A stretch of DNA of 64,000 bases from Paraburkholderia agricolaris (GCF_009455635.1 NZ_QPER01000002.1:1798001-1862000), one strand, 5' to 3'; counted from the stretch's first letter, positions 44,849 to 54,690 are shown. Numbers and translations are program-made. Notes: generated by a model not told the origin, from the letters alone.

Positions 44849-46210
44849 GTGCGCCGCGAACCTGTTTTCCCTGACCCACCGCCACTTGCGTTGAAAACCT
44901 CCCGCTTTTTCGACCTGCTGCACATCCCAGGCTTCAAGCCACTGGCCGCCGCCACCCTCATGCTCGGTGTGGCGATGTCGTTCACCGCTCCTTATCTGTC
45001 GCTATTCGGCGTTGAACGCGCCGGCATGACGCCGCTCAAGCTCGGCCTCTTCATGACGCTGATTGCCGCCAGCGGGGTGCTCGCCAGCACCTTCGCCGGC
45101 CGCTGGAGCGATGCGAGCGGACGGCACCGGCCATTGCTGCTGGCAGCACTGGTGGCGACCACACTGGGCTATCTGTGCTTATGCGTGGTGCGTGACTACC
45201 GGCTGTTGTTGATGGTCGGCATTGTTTTTATCGGCGCGGGCGGCTCGGCCATGTCGCTGGTGTTTTCGTTTAGCCGCGCGGCGTTGCCGGTATCGAGTGC
45301 CGCGGAGCGCGCCTTCGCCAGCGCCACCTTGCGGACCATCCTGTCGGCGGCGTGGGTGTTCGGCCCGTCGGTGGGGGCACTGGTGCTGGCCGGCGCCGGC
45401 TTCTATGGGCTCTTCCTGTTCGCGGCGGCGAGTTTCGCGGCCTGCGCGAGCATCGTCTGGCGCATGCGGGAGCCGCAAGGCCATCTGGGCGATCACACGG
45501 TGGAAGACACGGCTTCCGAGCCGTCGGCCTCGATTACGGTCCCACCGCTGACCGCGCCCGGTGAAGATGCGCACGAGGACCTGCCGGGTGTTGCTTCGGC
45601 GAACGACATTCGCCGGGCCGTGGCCGCGCTGACCTTGCTCGGGCTCGCCGCGAACGCCACCATGATCGTGCTGCCGCTTTACATCGTGCATGGCTTAAGC
45701 GGCACGCATCTGGACGTGTCGGTCATGCTTGGCCTCGGCGCCTTGACGGAGATTCCGATGATGCTCGCGCTCGGGGCGAAGTCGTCAACGCTGCACAAGC
45801 CCAACTGGCTGGCCGCCTGCGCGGCGGTGCACGCGGTGTATTTCGTCGCGATGTCGCTGGCGGGCAGCGTCCATGTGCTGATTCCGATGCAGATACTCAA
45901 CGCCTTCGTGGTCGCGGTCACCTCGTGCCTCGGCATGACCTATGTGCAGGACCTGATGCCGCAGTCGCCCGGCCGCGCGACCGCATTGTTCTTCAATGCG
46001 GCGCGGGTCGGCTCGATTCTATCCGGCGTGTTGTCCGGTTTGCTGGTGGAGGCGTTCAGCTATCGCGGCACGTTCCTGTTCTGCGGTTTGCTGGCGCTGT
46101 GCGCGCTGGTGCTGTTCGCCGTGCCGGGTGAGCGCTATCCGCAGATGTGGCGCGCGGTGCAGCGCTTTGCGCGCACACAGTACCGGAAGATTCAGGAACG
46201 GCGGCGTTAA
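44849..46210 (+). CDS. MFS sugar efflux-type transporter (SET family)
   Basis: 453 residues with 12 predicted helices in two halves split by an acidic cytoplasmic loop (EDTASEPSASITVPPLTAPGE). FAGRWSDASGRHRPLLL is the MFS loop 2-3 motif; FSRAALPVSSAAERAFASATLRTI and ATALFFNAARVGSILSG resemble SetA/SetB sugar efflux permeases. The start is uncertain: GTG 44849, or TTG 44894 just before KTSRFFDLL. Substrate unproven. Confidence 0.85.
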   Translation: MRREPVFPDPPPLALKTSRFFDLLHIPGFKPLAAATLMLGVAMSFTAPYLSLFGVERAGMTPLKLGLFMTLIAASGVLASTFAGRWSDASGRHRPLLLAALVATTLGYLCLCVVRDYRLLLMVGIVFIGAGGSAMSLVFSFSRAALPVSSAAERAFASATLRTILSAAWVFGPSVGALVLAGAGFYGLFLFAAASFAACASIVWRMREPQGHLGDHTVEDTASEPSASITVPPLTAPGEDAHEDLPGVASANDIRRAVAALTLLGLAANATMIVLPLYIVHGLSGTHLDVSVMLGLGALTEIPMMLALGAKSSTLHKPNWLAACAAVHAVYFVAMSLAGSVHVLIPMQILNAFVVAVTSCLGMTYVQDLMPQSPGRATALFFNAARVGSILSGVLSGLLVEAFSYRGTFLFCGLLALCALVLFAVPGERYPQMWRAVQRFARTQYRKIQERRR

Positions 46211-46618
46211 GGCTCCAGGCTGTACGCCAGCATCCGCGCGCGCGTCGCGTCGCTCAGACTATTCCAATGCCGCCAGGGCGGTCGCGACACTATCCCGCTT
46301 TAGCGCCCAATGAAAGTGTAAGAGGATAGTTGGCAAAATCGAAGCCTGTCTCGCGACGACGGCGTCTTACCGACCCACGTCCGGAACTCCGGAACTTTAG
46401 GCTGCGCAAAACCTCTGCAAAGAAGCGTATCGTCGTTTGACGCATGCGGGGCCCGATTCACTGCACGGACGATCCTGGGCTGCTACCGTGTGTCCGTCGG
46501 ATCACGTAAAACGCAACTACAGTTAGGAAAGTCGCTTACCGTGCACGAAACGTGCGGTAAGACCCCGGCACGCCGAACCAGATCGGAACGCGCAACGAGA
46601 CATTTTCCGGAGCGAGAT
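46211..46618. other. Intergenic region and leader of gnd
   Basis: About 410 bases with no supported gene. A hairpin CTTACCG (46535-46541) / CGGTAAG (46555-46561) with an inner CAC/GTG pair lies 58 bases upstream of the gnd start. AGGATA and nearby AT-rich blocks around 46322-46335 could be promoter parts, but none is decisive. Confidence 0.4.
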
Positions 46619-47656
46619 ATGCAGCTAGGCATGATTGGATTGGGACGCATGGGCGCGGACATGGTGCGCCGCCTGACGAAGGGCGGTCAGCAATGCATCG
46701 CTTACGACGTACAACCGGCCGCGGTGGACAAGCTGAAGCAGGAGGGCATCGCCGGGGCAACGTCGCTTGAAGATCTGGTCGCGCAATTGCAAAAACCGCG
46801 CGCGGTGTGGCTGATGGTGCCCGCCGCGGTGGTCGACAAGACGCTCGATAACCTCGTGCCCTTGCTCGAACCCGGCGACATCGTGATCGACGGCGGCAAC
46901 TCCTATTACCACGACGACATTCGCCGCGGCGCCGATCTGGCGAAGCGTCAGCTTCACTATGTCGACGTCGGCACCAGCGGCGGCGTGGCGGGACGTGAGC
47001 GCGGCTACTGTCTGATGATCGGCGGGGAGGCCGAGGTCGTGAAGCGGCTCGAGCCGGTTTTCTCGACACTCGCGCCGGGTGCGGGCGCGGCGCCCGCCAC
47101 GCCGGGCCGCACAGCCGGCGCCAGCACCGCGGATCAGGGCTTCCTGCATTGCGGTCCACAGGGCGCGGGGCACTTTGTGAAGATGGTTCACAACGGCATC
47201 GAATACGGCATGATGGCCGCGTATGCCGAAGGCCTGAACATTCTGCGCCACGCCGACGCCGGCAAACACGCGCGCGAAGCCGATGCCGAAACGTCGCCAC
47301 TGCGCCGCCCCGAGCTTTACCAATATGAACTGAATCTCGCCGAGGTCACCGAGGTCTGGCGGCGCGGCAGCGTGATCGGTTCGTGGCTGCTGGACCTGAT
47401 AGCGGGATCGCTGGTCGGCGACGCCGATCTGCAAAGCTATGCGGGACGCGTATCGGATTCGGGCGAAGGGCGCTGGACCGTCGCGGCGGCAATCGACGAA
47501 GGCGTGCCGACACCGGTGCTGAGCGCCGCGTTATTCGCGCGTTTCAGCTCGCGGGGCGACGCGGACTTTGCGAACCGGGTGTTATCGGCCATGCGGCACG
47601 ACTTCGGCGGTCACGTTGAAAAAGCGGCCACGCCGGTCGACGGGCACAAGAGCTAA
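46619..47656 (+). CDS. gnd: 6-phosphogluconate dehydrogenase, short (Gnd/GntZ) form
   Basis: 345 residues. N-terminal NAD(P) motif LGMIGLGRMGADMVRRL, the GNSYYHDD and VGTSGGVAGRERGYCLMIGG signatures, and the substrate site HFVKMVHNGIEYGMMAAYAEG. The length of about 300-345 marks the short, often NAD-preferring class that lacks the C-terminal swapped tail. It oxidatively decarboxylates 6-phosphogluconate to ribulose-5-phosphate. Between residues 150 and 170 there is an Ala/Gly/Pro-rich insert (GAGAAPATPGRTAGAS) absent from most relatives. GGAG lies 7 bases upstream of ATG 46619. The HAD hydrolase follows 15 bases later. Confidence 0.93.
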   Translation: MQLGMIGLGRMGADMVRRLTKGGQQCIAYDVQPAAVDKLKQEGIAGATSLEDLVAQLQKPRAVWLMVPAAVVDKTLDNLVPLLEPGDIVIDGGNSYYHDDIRRGADLAKRQLHYVDVGTSGGVAGRERGYCLMIGGEAEVVKRLEPVFSTLAPGAGAAPATPGRTAGASTADQGFLHCGPQGAGHFVKMVHNGIEYGMMAAYAEGLNILRHADAGKHAREADAETSPLRRPELYQYELNLAEVTEVWRRGSVIGSWLLDLIAGSLVGDADLQSYAGRVSDSGEGRWTVAAAIDEGVPTPVLSAALFARFSSRGDADFANRVLSAMRHDFGGHVEKAATPVDGHKS

Positions 47657-47671
47657 TTCACGGGAGCCGTT

Positions 47672-48376
47672 ATGGAAACCGCTAACGCCACGTCTCACGA
47701 TGTCGTGTTCCTGTTCGACTGCGATAACACCTTGCTGGACAACGATCATGTGCTGGCGGATTTGCGCGCGCATATGGTGCGGGAGTTCGGCGAACAGAAT
47801 AGCGCGCGCTACTGGGAAATTTTCGAAGGCTTGCGCGCGGAGCTGGGCTACGCCGATTACCTTGGGGCGTTGCAGCGCTACCGGCTGGAGCATCCGCGGG
47901 ACACGCGTCTGCTGCTGATGTCGTCGTTCCTGATCGATTATCCGTTTGCGAACCGGCTGTATCCGGGGGCGCTGGATACGATCAAACATGTGTCCAGATA
48001 CGGCCCGTCGGTGATTCTGTCCGACGGCGACGTGGTGTTCCAGCCGCGCAAGATTGCCCGCTCGGGCTTATGGGACGAGGTCGAGGGCCGGGTTTTGATC
48101 TACATCCATAAGGAGCAGATGCTCGATCAGGTGATGGAATGTTATCCGGCCCGGCAGTATGTGATGGTGGATGACAAGCTAAGGATCCTGACGGCCATGA
48201 AGAAGGCCTGGGGCGAGCGGCTGACCACGGTTTTTCCTCGCCAGGGGCATTACGCTTTCGATCCCAAAGAGATCTCCAGCAATCCTCCCGCGGACGTGAC
48301 GATCGAGAGGATTGGGGAACTGGCCGATATCGACGTCGATATGCTGCTGGGCGCAGGGACGGCAGGGGGCGCTTAG
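47672..48376 (+). CDS. HAD-superfamily hydrolase
   Basis: 234 residues. Motif I FDCDNTLLDND holds the nucleophile and acid Asp; motif II VILSDGD; motif IV YVMVDDKLRILTAMK. The small cap insertion suggests a phosphatase of the haloacid dehalogenase superfamily. Encoded 15 bases after gnd, so probably co-transcribed, which hints at a sugar-phosphate substrate, but this is inference. Confidence 0.9.
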   Translation: METANATSHDVVFLFDCDNTLLDNDHVLADLRAHMVREFGEQNSARYWEIFEGLRAELGYADYLGALQRYRLEHPRDTRLLLMSSFLIDYPFANRLYPGALDTIKHVSRYGPSVILSDGDVVFQPRKIARSGLWDEVEGRVLIYIHKEQMLDQVMECYPARQYVMVDDKLRILTAMKKAWGERLTTVFPRQGHYAFDPKEISSNPPADVTIERIGELADIDVDMLLGAGTAGGA

Positions 48377-48413
48377 GTTGTCTCCCGTTAGGGCCGGTCC
48401 AGCCGGTGGCGTG

Positions 48414-48539
48414 CTAGCCAAGGCCGAACAGTTTAACCAGCAAGCCGAACACGCCGACCAGGACGGCAACGCCGGCGCACAGCAGCACGAGCGAGAGAAC
48501 AAGAATCAGGGGCGTTTTGAAGCGGCTGGTTGTCGACAT
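48414..48539 (-). CDS. Very small membrane protein (41 residues)
   Basis: An uninterrupted short gene starting MSTTSRFKTPLILVL and ending LLVKLFGLG, almost entirely one transmembrane helix after a short basic N terminus. Start ATG 48539, stop TAG 48416-48414. The basic-hydrophobic layout is that of a single-span inner-membrane peptide. No strong ribosome site is visible, so expression is uncertain. Convergent with the HAD gene. Confidence 0.5.
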   Translation of the reverse strand: MSTTSRFKTPLILVLSLVLLCAGVAVLVGVFGLLVKLFGLG

Positions 48540-48857
48540 GGTGACCGTTTAGATGAGGGGCGAGCAGTACAGGACGCGCCAGATGCGATCCGCCGTAGCG
48601 CATTTAGCACCCGAAGCTTAAGCGCCTTCACTTAATGTGCGCTTAAAGTCTAGCGCAAGAGCCACAGTCTCTGGCACGCCAACGGCAAGGCTGCACAATG
48701 GCTTACAGACACGGCGGCCAATTGAGCGCATGATCCTTGCTTGGCGTGCATTTTTGTCAGGCTGGTTCAGAATCAGCCGCGCGCTCAACCGGGTGCCCAT
48801 CTTCACGTCGCCGGCGATCAAACGCTGTGCGGCGGGCGGGCCCGCCAGGGGGAAATC

Positions 48858-48980
48858 ATGGTATCGGCAATCCTGGGCATCGTGGGTGGCATGGCGTTGA
48901 TGTTCGGCGCTTCACTGTACCTGCGTGAGCTTCGTCTCCTGCACCGCCCGGACCGCCGCTGGACAGGAAAAAAACACTGA
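48858..48980 (+). CDS. Very small membrane protein (40 residues)
   Basis: Begins MVSAILGIVGGMALMFGASLY and ends with the basic tail RRWTGKKH; one transmembrane helix, tail probably cytoplasmic. GGGGGAAA lies 3-10 bases upstream of ATG 48858, a strong ribosome site. No known family. The next small gene starts 31 bases downstream. Confidence 0.6.
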   Translation: MVSAILGIVGGMALMFGASLYLRELRLLHRPDRRWTGKKH

Positions 48981-49011
48981 TTCGCCCCACATCCTCGAAA
49001 AGGGAGGCTGT

Positions 49012-49215
49012 ATGTCACTACCTTCTCAGCGGCGTTCACCGTCGCCGTTGCGTCAAGCCGATTCGCCAGGCGCCGTACGCGACCGGCGCACCGAACTCGG
49101 CCGGGCCGACGAAGCGCGCGCCGAACAACGCGAACGCGACGACGCACGCAACGATCCCAATGCCAGCAAATGGCGCTACCAGCCACCTCAACGCAAAGAG
49201 AAAGAGCAGGCGTAA
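49012..49215 (+). CDS. Small highly charged protein (67 residues)
   Basis: Very hydrophilic and Arg/Glu/Asp-rich throughout (VRDRRTELGRADEARAEQRE), ending NASKWRYQPPQRKEKEQA; probably disordered. Strong AAGGGAGG ribosome site 7 bases before ATG 49012. It seems to form a two-gene unit with the 40-residue membrane peptide. Function unknown; the charge pattern resembles nucleic-acid- or membrane-associated small stress proteins, but no family is recognised. Confidence 0.65.
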   Translation: MSLPSQRRSPSPLRQADSPGAVRDRRTELGRADEARAEQRERDDARNDPNASKWRYQPPQRKEKEQA

Positions 49216-49584
49216 AGCGTCTGGCTGGATACCAGCGAACCGGCGCCAGCCGGTGTTCGGGCCGGCAATCGGATCGGCCGTTCCACTCACCATGCTTCCT
49301 GTCCACGCATACACCGCGCATACACGAAAGCGACGCACATCCGTCGCAAGATCAGACGTTGGACAATCGCGTCGAACCATGACGCGCGCTTCCTGTCACA
49401 CCCCTGACGATTCCCGGCCCCATTCCCGAAAGCCGTAAGCAACGGACCTTTGCCGATACCTCCGCGCTATGTCATGCGCATGACAGAACGGCTGGTGTTG
49501 CGGGTTTTCTTCATCGGCCGCGTCACGAACAATCGCTGCAGCACCCGCTAACCTGCCTGACAGTCCTTTTCAAGGAGTGACGCC
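49216..49584. other. Upstream region of the phosphoketolase operon
   Basis: About 370 bases with no supported gene, containing a 16-bp perfect palindrome at 49470-49485 (listed separately). AGGAG at 49575-49579 is the ribosome site of the next gene. No clear -35/-10 pair. Confidence 0.45.
49470..49485. promoter_or_regulatory. Perfect 16-bp palindrome, likely operator
   Basis: TGTCATGCGCATGACA is a perfect palindrome 100 bases upstream of the phosphoketolase start. Its form, TGTCA-N6-TGACA, suits a dimeric activator or repressor of the GntR or CRP/FNR type. The regulator is not identified. Confidence 0.5.
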
Positions 49585-51978
49585 ATGGCCGAAGCAACCT
49601 CCCGTCCCACCCCGCCGACTACCCTCGATCCCGACACGTTGCGCAAGATGGACCGCTACTGGCGCGCCTGCAACTACCTCTCGGCCGGCATGATCTACCT
49701 GCGCGACAACCCGCTGTTGCGCGAACCGCTCAAACCCGAACACATCAAGAACCGCCTGCTGGGCCATTGGGGCTCGGACCCTGGGCAAAGCTTCCTGCTG
49801 GTGCATCTGAACCGCCTGATCAGGAAGCTCGATCTGAACGTGATCTATCTCGCCGGCCCCGGTCATGGCGCACCTGCCACGCTGGCCCACTGCTACCTCG
49901 AAGGCCATTACTCGGAAATCTATCCTGATCGCAGCGAGGACGAAGCCGGCATGCGGCGCTTCTTCCGGCAGTTCTCGTTTCCCGGCGGCATCGGTTCGCA
50001 TTGCACGCCCGAAACGCCGGGCTCGATTCATGAAGGCGGCGAACTCGGCTATAGCCTGTCGCATGGTTACGGCGCCGCGTTCGACAACCCCGACCTGATC
50101 GTCGCGGTGATGATCGGCGACGGCGAGGCGGAAACCGGACCGCTCGCCACCTCCTGGCACTCGAACAAGTTTCTCAATCCGATTCGCGACGGCGCGGTGC
50201 TGCCGGTTCTGCATCTGAACGGCTACAAGATCGCCAACCCGACGATCCTCGCGCGAATTCCCCGCGAGGAGCTCGAAGCCTTGCTGATCGGCTACGGCCA
50301 TAAGCCGTACTTTGTCGAAGGCAGCGATCCGGACACCATGCATCAGCAGATGGCCGCGACGCTCGAACAATGCGTCGGCGAAATCCGCGCCATCCAGCAG
50401 CACGCACGCGAGTCCAATGATGCGACGCGGCCACGCTGGCCGATGATCGTGCTGCGCTCGCCGAAAGGCTGGACCGGGCCGAAGGAAGTCGACGGTCATC
50501 AGGTGGAAGGCTCGTGGCGCGCGCACCAGGTGCCGGTGCTCGATCCGGTCACCAACACTAAGAGCCTGAAGCTCGTCGAGAACTGGCTGCGCAGTTATGA
50601 GCCGGAATCGCTATTCGACGAAGCAGGGCGGCTGCTCGAGGAATTGCGCGAACTCGCTCCTGAAGGCACGCGCCGCATCAGCGCCAATCCGCATGCGAAT
50701 GGCGGCTCGCTGTGCAAGACGCTCGACCTGCCGGCGTTTCGCGATTACGCGGTGGCGGTGAAAAAGCCCGCTGGCTCGTACACGTCGCCCACCGAGGTGC
50801 TCGGCACGTTTCTGCGCGACGTGATGCGCAATAACATGACGAACTTCCGCGTGTTCGGCCCGGACGAAACCGCCAGCAATAAGCTGACCGCCATCTACCA
50901 GGCCTCCGAGAAAACCTGGCTGGCCGAAACGATGGCCAGCGACGCCGACGGCGGCGAACTCTCGGTGGACGGCCGCGTGATGGAAATGCTCAGCGAGCAC
51001 ACCCTCGAAGGCTGGTTCGAAGGTTACGTGCTGACTGGCCGGCACGGGCTGCTCGCTACCTATGAAGCGTTTGTCCACGTGATCGATTCGATGTTCAACC
51101 AGCACGCCAAGTGGCTGGAGAAAGCGAAGCGCGATCTCGGCTGGCGGCAACCGGTGCCGTCGATCAATCTGCTGATCACGTCGCTGGTATGGCGTCAGGA
51201 TCACAACGGCTTCACGCACCAGGACCCGGGGTTTCTCGATGTCGTGACCAACAAAAGCCCGGACGTGGTGCGTATTTACCTGCCGCCGGACGCGAATTGC
51301 CTATTGAGCGTCGCCGATCACTGTCTGCGCTCGCGCGATTACGTCAACGTGATCGTGGCCGACAAGCAACCGCATTTGCAGTATCTCGACATGGAATCCG
51401 CGGTTACGCATTGCACCAAGGGCATCGGCATCTGGGATTGGGCCTCGACGGATCAGGGCGTCGAACCGGATGTGGTGATGGCCTGCGCGGGAGATATCGC
51501 GACCATGGAAGCGCTCGCCGCCGTGCAGATTCTGAAGGAGCGCTTTCCCGAGTTGAAGATCCGTTTTGTCAACGTGGTCGATCTGTTCCGCCTGATGCCC
51601 GATCATGCGCATCCGCACGGCCTGTCCAGCCGCGATTTCGATTCGCTGTTCACCGCCAGCAAGCCGGTGATTTTCAACTTCCATTCGTACGCGTCGCTGG
51701 TGCACAAGCTCACGTACAACCGCACCAATCACGACAATCTGCACGTGCACGGCTATCGCGAGAAAGGCAATATCAACACGCCGCTCGAACTGGCGATCAT
51801 CAACCAGGTCGACCGTTTCTCGCTCGCTATCGACGTGATCGATCGTGTGCCGGTGTTGCGCGGTGTCGGCGATCATGCGAAGGAATGGCTGCGTGGGCAG
51901 ATCATCGAACATCTGGCTTATGCACATGCCGAGGGCATCGATAAGGAAGAGATCCGCAACTGGACATGGAAAGGCTGA
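49585..51978 (+). CDS. xfp: Xylulose-5-phosphate/fructose-6-phosphate phosphoketolase
   Basis: 797 residues, full length. [20 protein letters not shown] and GPGHGAPA near the N terminus, thiamine pyrophosphate motif [22 protein letters not shown], and [15 protein letters not shown] in the pyrimidine domain are diagnostic. It splits xylulose-5-P or fructose-6-P with phosphate into acetyl phosphate plus an aldose phosphate. Acetate kinase follows 12 bases later, so acetyl phosphate is turned into ATP and acetate. AGGAG precedes ATG 49585. Confidence 0.96.
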   Translation: MAEATSRPTPPTTLDPDTLRKMDRYWRACNYLSAGMIYLRDNPLLREPLKPEHIKNRLLGHWGSDPGQSFLLVHLNRLIRKLDLNVIYLAGPGHGAPATLAHCYLEGHYSEIYPDRSEDEAGMRRFFRQFSFPGGIGSHCTPETPGSIHEGGELGYSLSHGYGAAFDNPDLIVAVMIGDGEAETGPLATSWHSNKFLNPIRDGAVLPVLHLNGYKIANPTILARIPREELEALLIGYGHKPYFVEGSDPDTMHQQMAATLEQCVGEIRAIQQHARESNDATRPRWPMIVLRSPKGWTGPKEVDGHQVEGSWRAHQVPVLDPVTNTKSLKLVENWLRSYEPESLFDEAGRLLEELRELAPEGTRRISANPHANGGSLCKTLDLPAFRDYAVAVKKPAGSYTSPTEVLGTFLRDVMRNNMTNFRVFGPDETASNKLTAIYQASEKTWLAETMASDADGGELSVDGRVMEMLSEHTLEGWFEGYVLTGRHGLLATYEAFVHVIDSMFNQHAKWLEKAKRDLGWRQPVPSINLLITSLVWRQDHNGFTHQDPGFLDVVTNKSPDVVRIYLPPDANCLLSVADHCLRSRDYVNVIVADKQPHLQYLDMESAVTHCTKGIGIWDWASTDQGVEPDVVMACAGDIATMEALAAVQILKERFPELKIRFVNVVDLFRLMPDHAHPHGLSSRDFDSLFTASKPVIFNFHSYASLVHKLTYNRTNHDNLHVHGYREKGNINTPLELAIINQVDRFSLAIDVIDRVPVLRGVGDHAKEWLRGQIIEHLAYAHAEGIDKEEIRNWTWKG

Positions 51979-51990
51979 GCGAGGCGGGCC

Positions 51991-53142
51991 ATGCATACTC
52001 AAGATGCCACCCAGGTTGCGACGATTCTGGTGCTGAACAGTGGTTCATCGTCGCTGAAGTTCGGGTTGTTTACACACGCGGGCGGCGATGAATCGTTGCT
52101 GCTCGCCGGCAGTGCGGAAGGAATTGGCCGCAGCGACGGCAGCTTGCGCATCACCGCGCCCGACGGCCGCGTGCTGGTGCAGCAGGAGCGCGTGCTGGAA
52201 TCGCAGACCGACGCGTTGCAGGTGCTCGCGCGCGTCCTTGCGGAGCAGAAGCACGCGCGGCCTGCGGCGGTGGGGCATCGGGTGGTGCATGGCGGCCCGC
52301 ACCTGCGGGCGCATCAGCGCTTGACACCCGAAGTGCGTCAGCGTCTGCAGGACGCCGTGCATTTCGCGCCTTTGCATATTCCACCGGCGCTCGCCTTGAT
52401 CGACGAGGCGTTGTCGATCTTCAGCGACGCGCGACATTTTGCCTGCTTCGACACCGCGTTTCATTCGACACTGCCGCCGCGTGCGGCGCAGCTTGCATTG
52501 CCGCGCCGCTATGTGGACGCGGGCGTGATTCGCTACGGTTTTCACGGCCTTTCGTACGAATCGCTGGTCACGCGGCTTGGCGCCGATTTGCCGCCGAGAG
52601 CGGTGTTCGCGCATCTGGGCAACGGCTCGAGTTTGTGTGCGCTGCAGGACGGCAAGTCCGTCGATACCTCGATGGGGCTGACGCCGACCGGCGGCGTGCC
52701 GATGGGCACACGCAGTGGCGATCTCGACCCAGGCGTGCTGCTGTATCTGATGCGCGTGGAGCATCTCGATGCCGATGCACTGGAGACGCTGTTGAACCGC
52801 CAGAGCGGTCTGGCTGGCTACGCCGATGGCGAAAGCGATATGCAGGCACTGAAGAAGCGCGCCGCGGCGGGGGATGCGAATGCGTCGCTGGCACTGGAGG
52901 CGTTTGCTACCGCCGTGCGCAAGACGATCGGCGCTTATGCGGCCTTACTAGGCGGGATCGACTTGCTGGTGTTCACGGGCGGCATCGGCGAGCACAGCGC
53001 GGAAATTCGCCGCCGTGTCTGCGATGGGCTGGCTTTCATGGGCCTCGTGGAGGGCGATCCGGCGGGGAAGGTGAGGGCGATTCACACCGAGGAGGAAAAG
53101 CAGATTGCACGGCATTGCCGGGCACTGTTGCAAGCCGGTTGA
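51991..53142 (+). CDS. ackA: Acetate kinase
   Basis: 383 residues. The family motifs LVLNSGSSSLKFGLF, GHRVVHGGP, FDTAFH, GNGSSLCALQDGKSVDTSMGLTPTGGVPMGTRSGDLDPG and FTGGIGEHSAEIR are all present. It makes ATP from acetyl phosphate. Co-transcribed with xfp; no phosphotransacetylase gene is attached, so this is a phosphoketolase shunt rather than the Pta-AckA pathway. Confidence 0.96.
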   Translation: MHTQDATQVATILVLNSGSSSLKFGLFTHAGGDESLLLAGSAEGIGRSDGSLRITAPDGRVLVQQERVLESQTDALQVLARVLAEQKHARPAAVGHRVVHGGPHLRAHQRLTPEVRQRLQDAVHFAPLHIPPALALIDEALSIFSDARHFACFDTAFHSTLPPRAAQLALPRRYVDAGVIRYGFHGLSYESLVTRLGADLPPRAVFAHLGNGSSLCALQDGKSVDTSMGLTPTGGVPMGTRSGDLDPGVLLYLMRVEHLDADALETLLNRQSGLAGYADGESDMQALKKRAAAGDANASLALEAFATAVRKTIGAYAALLGGIDLLVFTGGIGEHSAEIRRRVCDGLAFMGLVEGDPAGKVRAIHTEEEKQIARHCRALLQAG

Positions 53143-53144
53143 TG

Positions 53145-53405
53145 CTATTTGGGTTTGATTCTGGTTCGATCGGTGACACCCGCGACGCCGAACAGGCGGG
53201 ATACGTCTTCGAGCGCCGCGGTTTTCTGATGAGCGTCCTGGAGTACACCTCGCAAGGTGATTCTGCCGCGTTCGACTTTTACTTTCACCGTCTCTTTGGG
53301 GACAGCCGCGTCCCAGGATAGCCGCCTCACGGCTTCTGCCGCGATCCGGTCATCGCTAAAGCGTGGGCTGCCGGTGCCGCGCACGGCGAGGTGGCCACGA
53401 GGCAT
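53145..53405 (-). CDS. BON-domain protein
   Basis: 86 residues. A single BON domain: RIAAEAVRRLSWDAAVP, VKVERGRITLRGVL and a C-terminal GVAGVTDRTRIKPK. No signal peptide is evident, so it is probably cytoplasmic, unlike OsmY. BON proteins often bind membranes or associate with stress responses. Convergent with ackA, 2 bases apart. Confidence 0.85.
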   Translation of the reverse strand: MPRGHLAVRGTGSPRFSDDRIAAEAVRRLSWDAAVPKETVKVKVERGRITLRGVLQDAHQKTAALEDVSRLFGVAGVTDRTRIKPK

Positions 53406-53470
53406 GACGCTCTCCTGTTTGTTTCACTATCGGCGAATAGGCTCGGTGCACATCTCATCTGAGCCCGGAA

Positions 53471-54502
53471 TTACGGCAGAAACTCGCGTAGTGCCGCGGT
53501 GCGTTCAACGGCGAGCGCACCTTTAATGTCATCGGCCGAACGATCCGGAAACGCGTCGCCAACGAAGGTCGCGAAAGCATCCCGATAGGCGAGCCATGCA
53601 CGCTGGGTATCGCGAATACCGCTTTGCTTGACCGTGCCATAGGAGAAGTCCTTCGTGTGCATCACCTTCTGGTAGGTCGTGTTCAGAACGGCATCCGACT
53701 GTGCAAGTTGTTGCGTCGAGAATTTTTTGAGCTTGCCGTTGACGAGTTGGCGCAGATCGTTCTGGAAGGCCTTGCTCACTGCGTCCGTCGCGTCGATCTG
53801 CAGCGCCGCGCGAAGTGTGCCGCTTAGATCCACTTCGTTGTTCCCCACGGCATTCGCGTAGGTCGCCGAGGCGGTCTGAAGGCGAGCGAGTGCGGCCTTC
53901 TGCGGCTCGCTCCAATCTTTGGAGAGCGTGGTGATCGTCTGCTTGCGTCGAATATTCTCGATACGAGAGGCATGAGCCTCGCAAATACCGGCGAGCAATC
54001 CGCTCGTCGCGTCGTCGCACACGCTGAAATCGTTGCCGGTCCACCCTTCGGCACGCAACCTGGCCAGATGCTGGACGCGGCCGTCCATTTCGGCTTCCGC
54101 ACCATCGAGCTGGCAAGCAAGTGCGATGGCGCGGTTAAAGTCGCGCTTCACGCCGATGCCATTGGCATACATCATCATGAGTAGACCATTGCCCCCGAAG
54201 GGAACCTCGTTTGCGTCCGGTCCCCGTGCCTCACGTGCGGCGCAACGCCGGGCCGCGGCGGGGTCGGCCTTCATACCGATGCCGTAATATAGCGCCTCGG
54301 AATCGCACGGAGTCGCTTTGTCCAGCGGACCAGGCTCGGCAATGTCTACCGTTGCCACGGATTTGCAGATCTGTTTCGATTTTGCGAATGACGGATCGGA
54401 TTTTCCGTCGGCCCAGGATCCCGCGCCGGCAGATACGGCACTCATCAGAAGAAGCGGGGCTGCAATGACAAGAGGAGCAAACCGCATATAGAGTGGCTTC
54501 AT
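53471..54502 (-). CDS. Exported protein with LprI/DUF1311 domain
   Basis: 343 residues with a signal peptide ending near SAGAGS. The C-terminal region (SDAVLNTTYQKVMH ... IRDTQRAWLAYRDAF) is the lysozyme-inhibitor LprI/DUF1311 domain. The first half has Sel1-like spaced cysteines (IALACQLDGAEAEM) and AAARRCAAREARG. Predicted periplasmic, perhaps an inhibitor of host lysozyme or envelope stress protein. 65 bases from the BON gene. Confidence 0.82.
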   Translation of the reverse strand: MKPLYMRFAPLVIAAPLLLMSAVSAGAGSWADGKSDPSFAKSKQICKSVATVDIAEPGPLDKATPCDSEALYYGIGMKADPAAARRCAAREARGPDANEVPFGGNGLLMMMYANGIGVKRDFNRAIALACQLDGAEAEMDGRVQHLARLRAEGWTGNDFSVCDDATSGLLAGICEAHASRIENIRRKQTITTLSKDWSEPQKAALARLQTASATYANAVGNNEVDLSGTLRAALQIDATDAVSKAFQNDLRQLVNGKLKKFSTQQLAQSDAVLNTTYQKVMHTKDFSYGTVKQSGIRDTQRAWLAYRDAFATFVGDAFPDRSADDIKGALAVERTAALREFLP

Positions 54503-54690
54503 TCTGTTGTCCCTTCAGCGTCAGGCTAAAGGTATAGGACGGAAGCCGTCATGTTAGCCTGGCCTCTGTTTGCATTCTCCGGAAATGTCTTGGCAATCTG
54601 TGTTCTGCGCGAGTAGGACAGGGTGCATGACGCATTTAGAATCCTGTGGAATGGCAAACCGGTCAAACAATAAAAAGCGAATCGACACTC

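Noticed and set aside
48637..48900. 87-codon plus-strand frame upstream of the small genes
   Set aside because: No ribosome site or recognisable pattern, and it overlaps the well-supported 40-residue gene in another frame.
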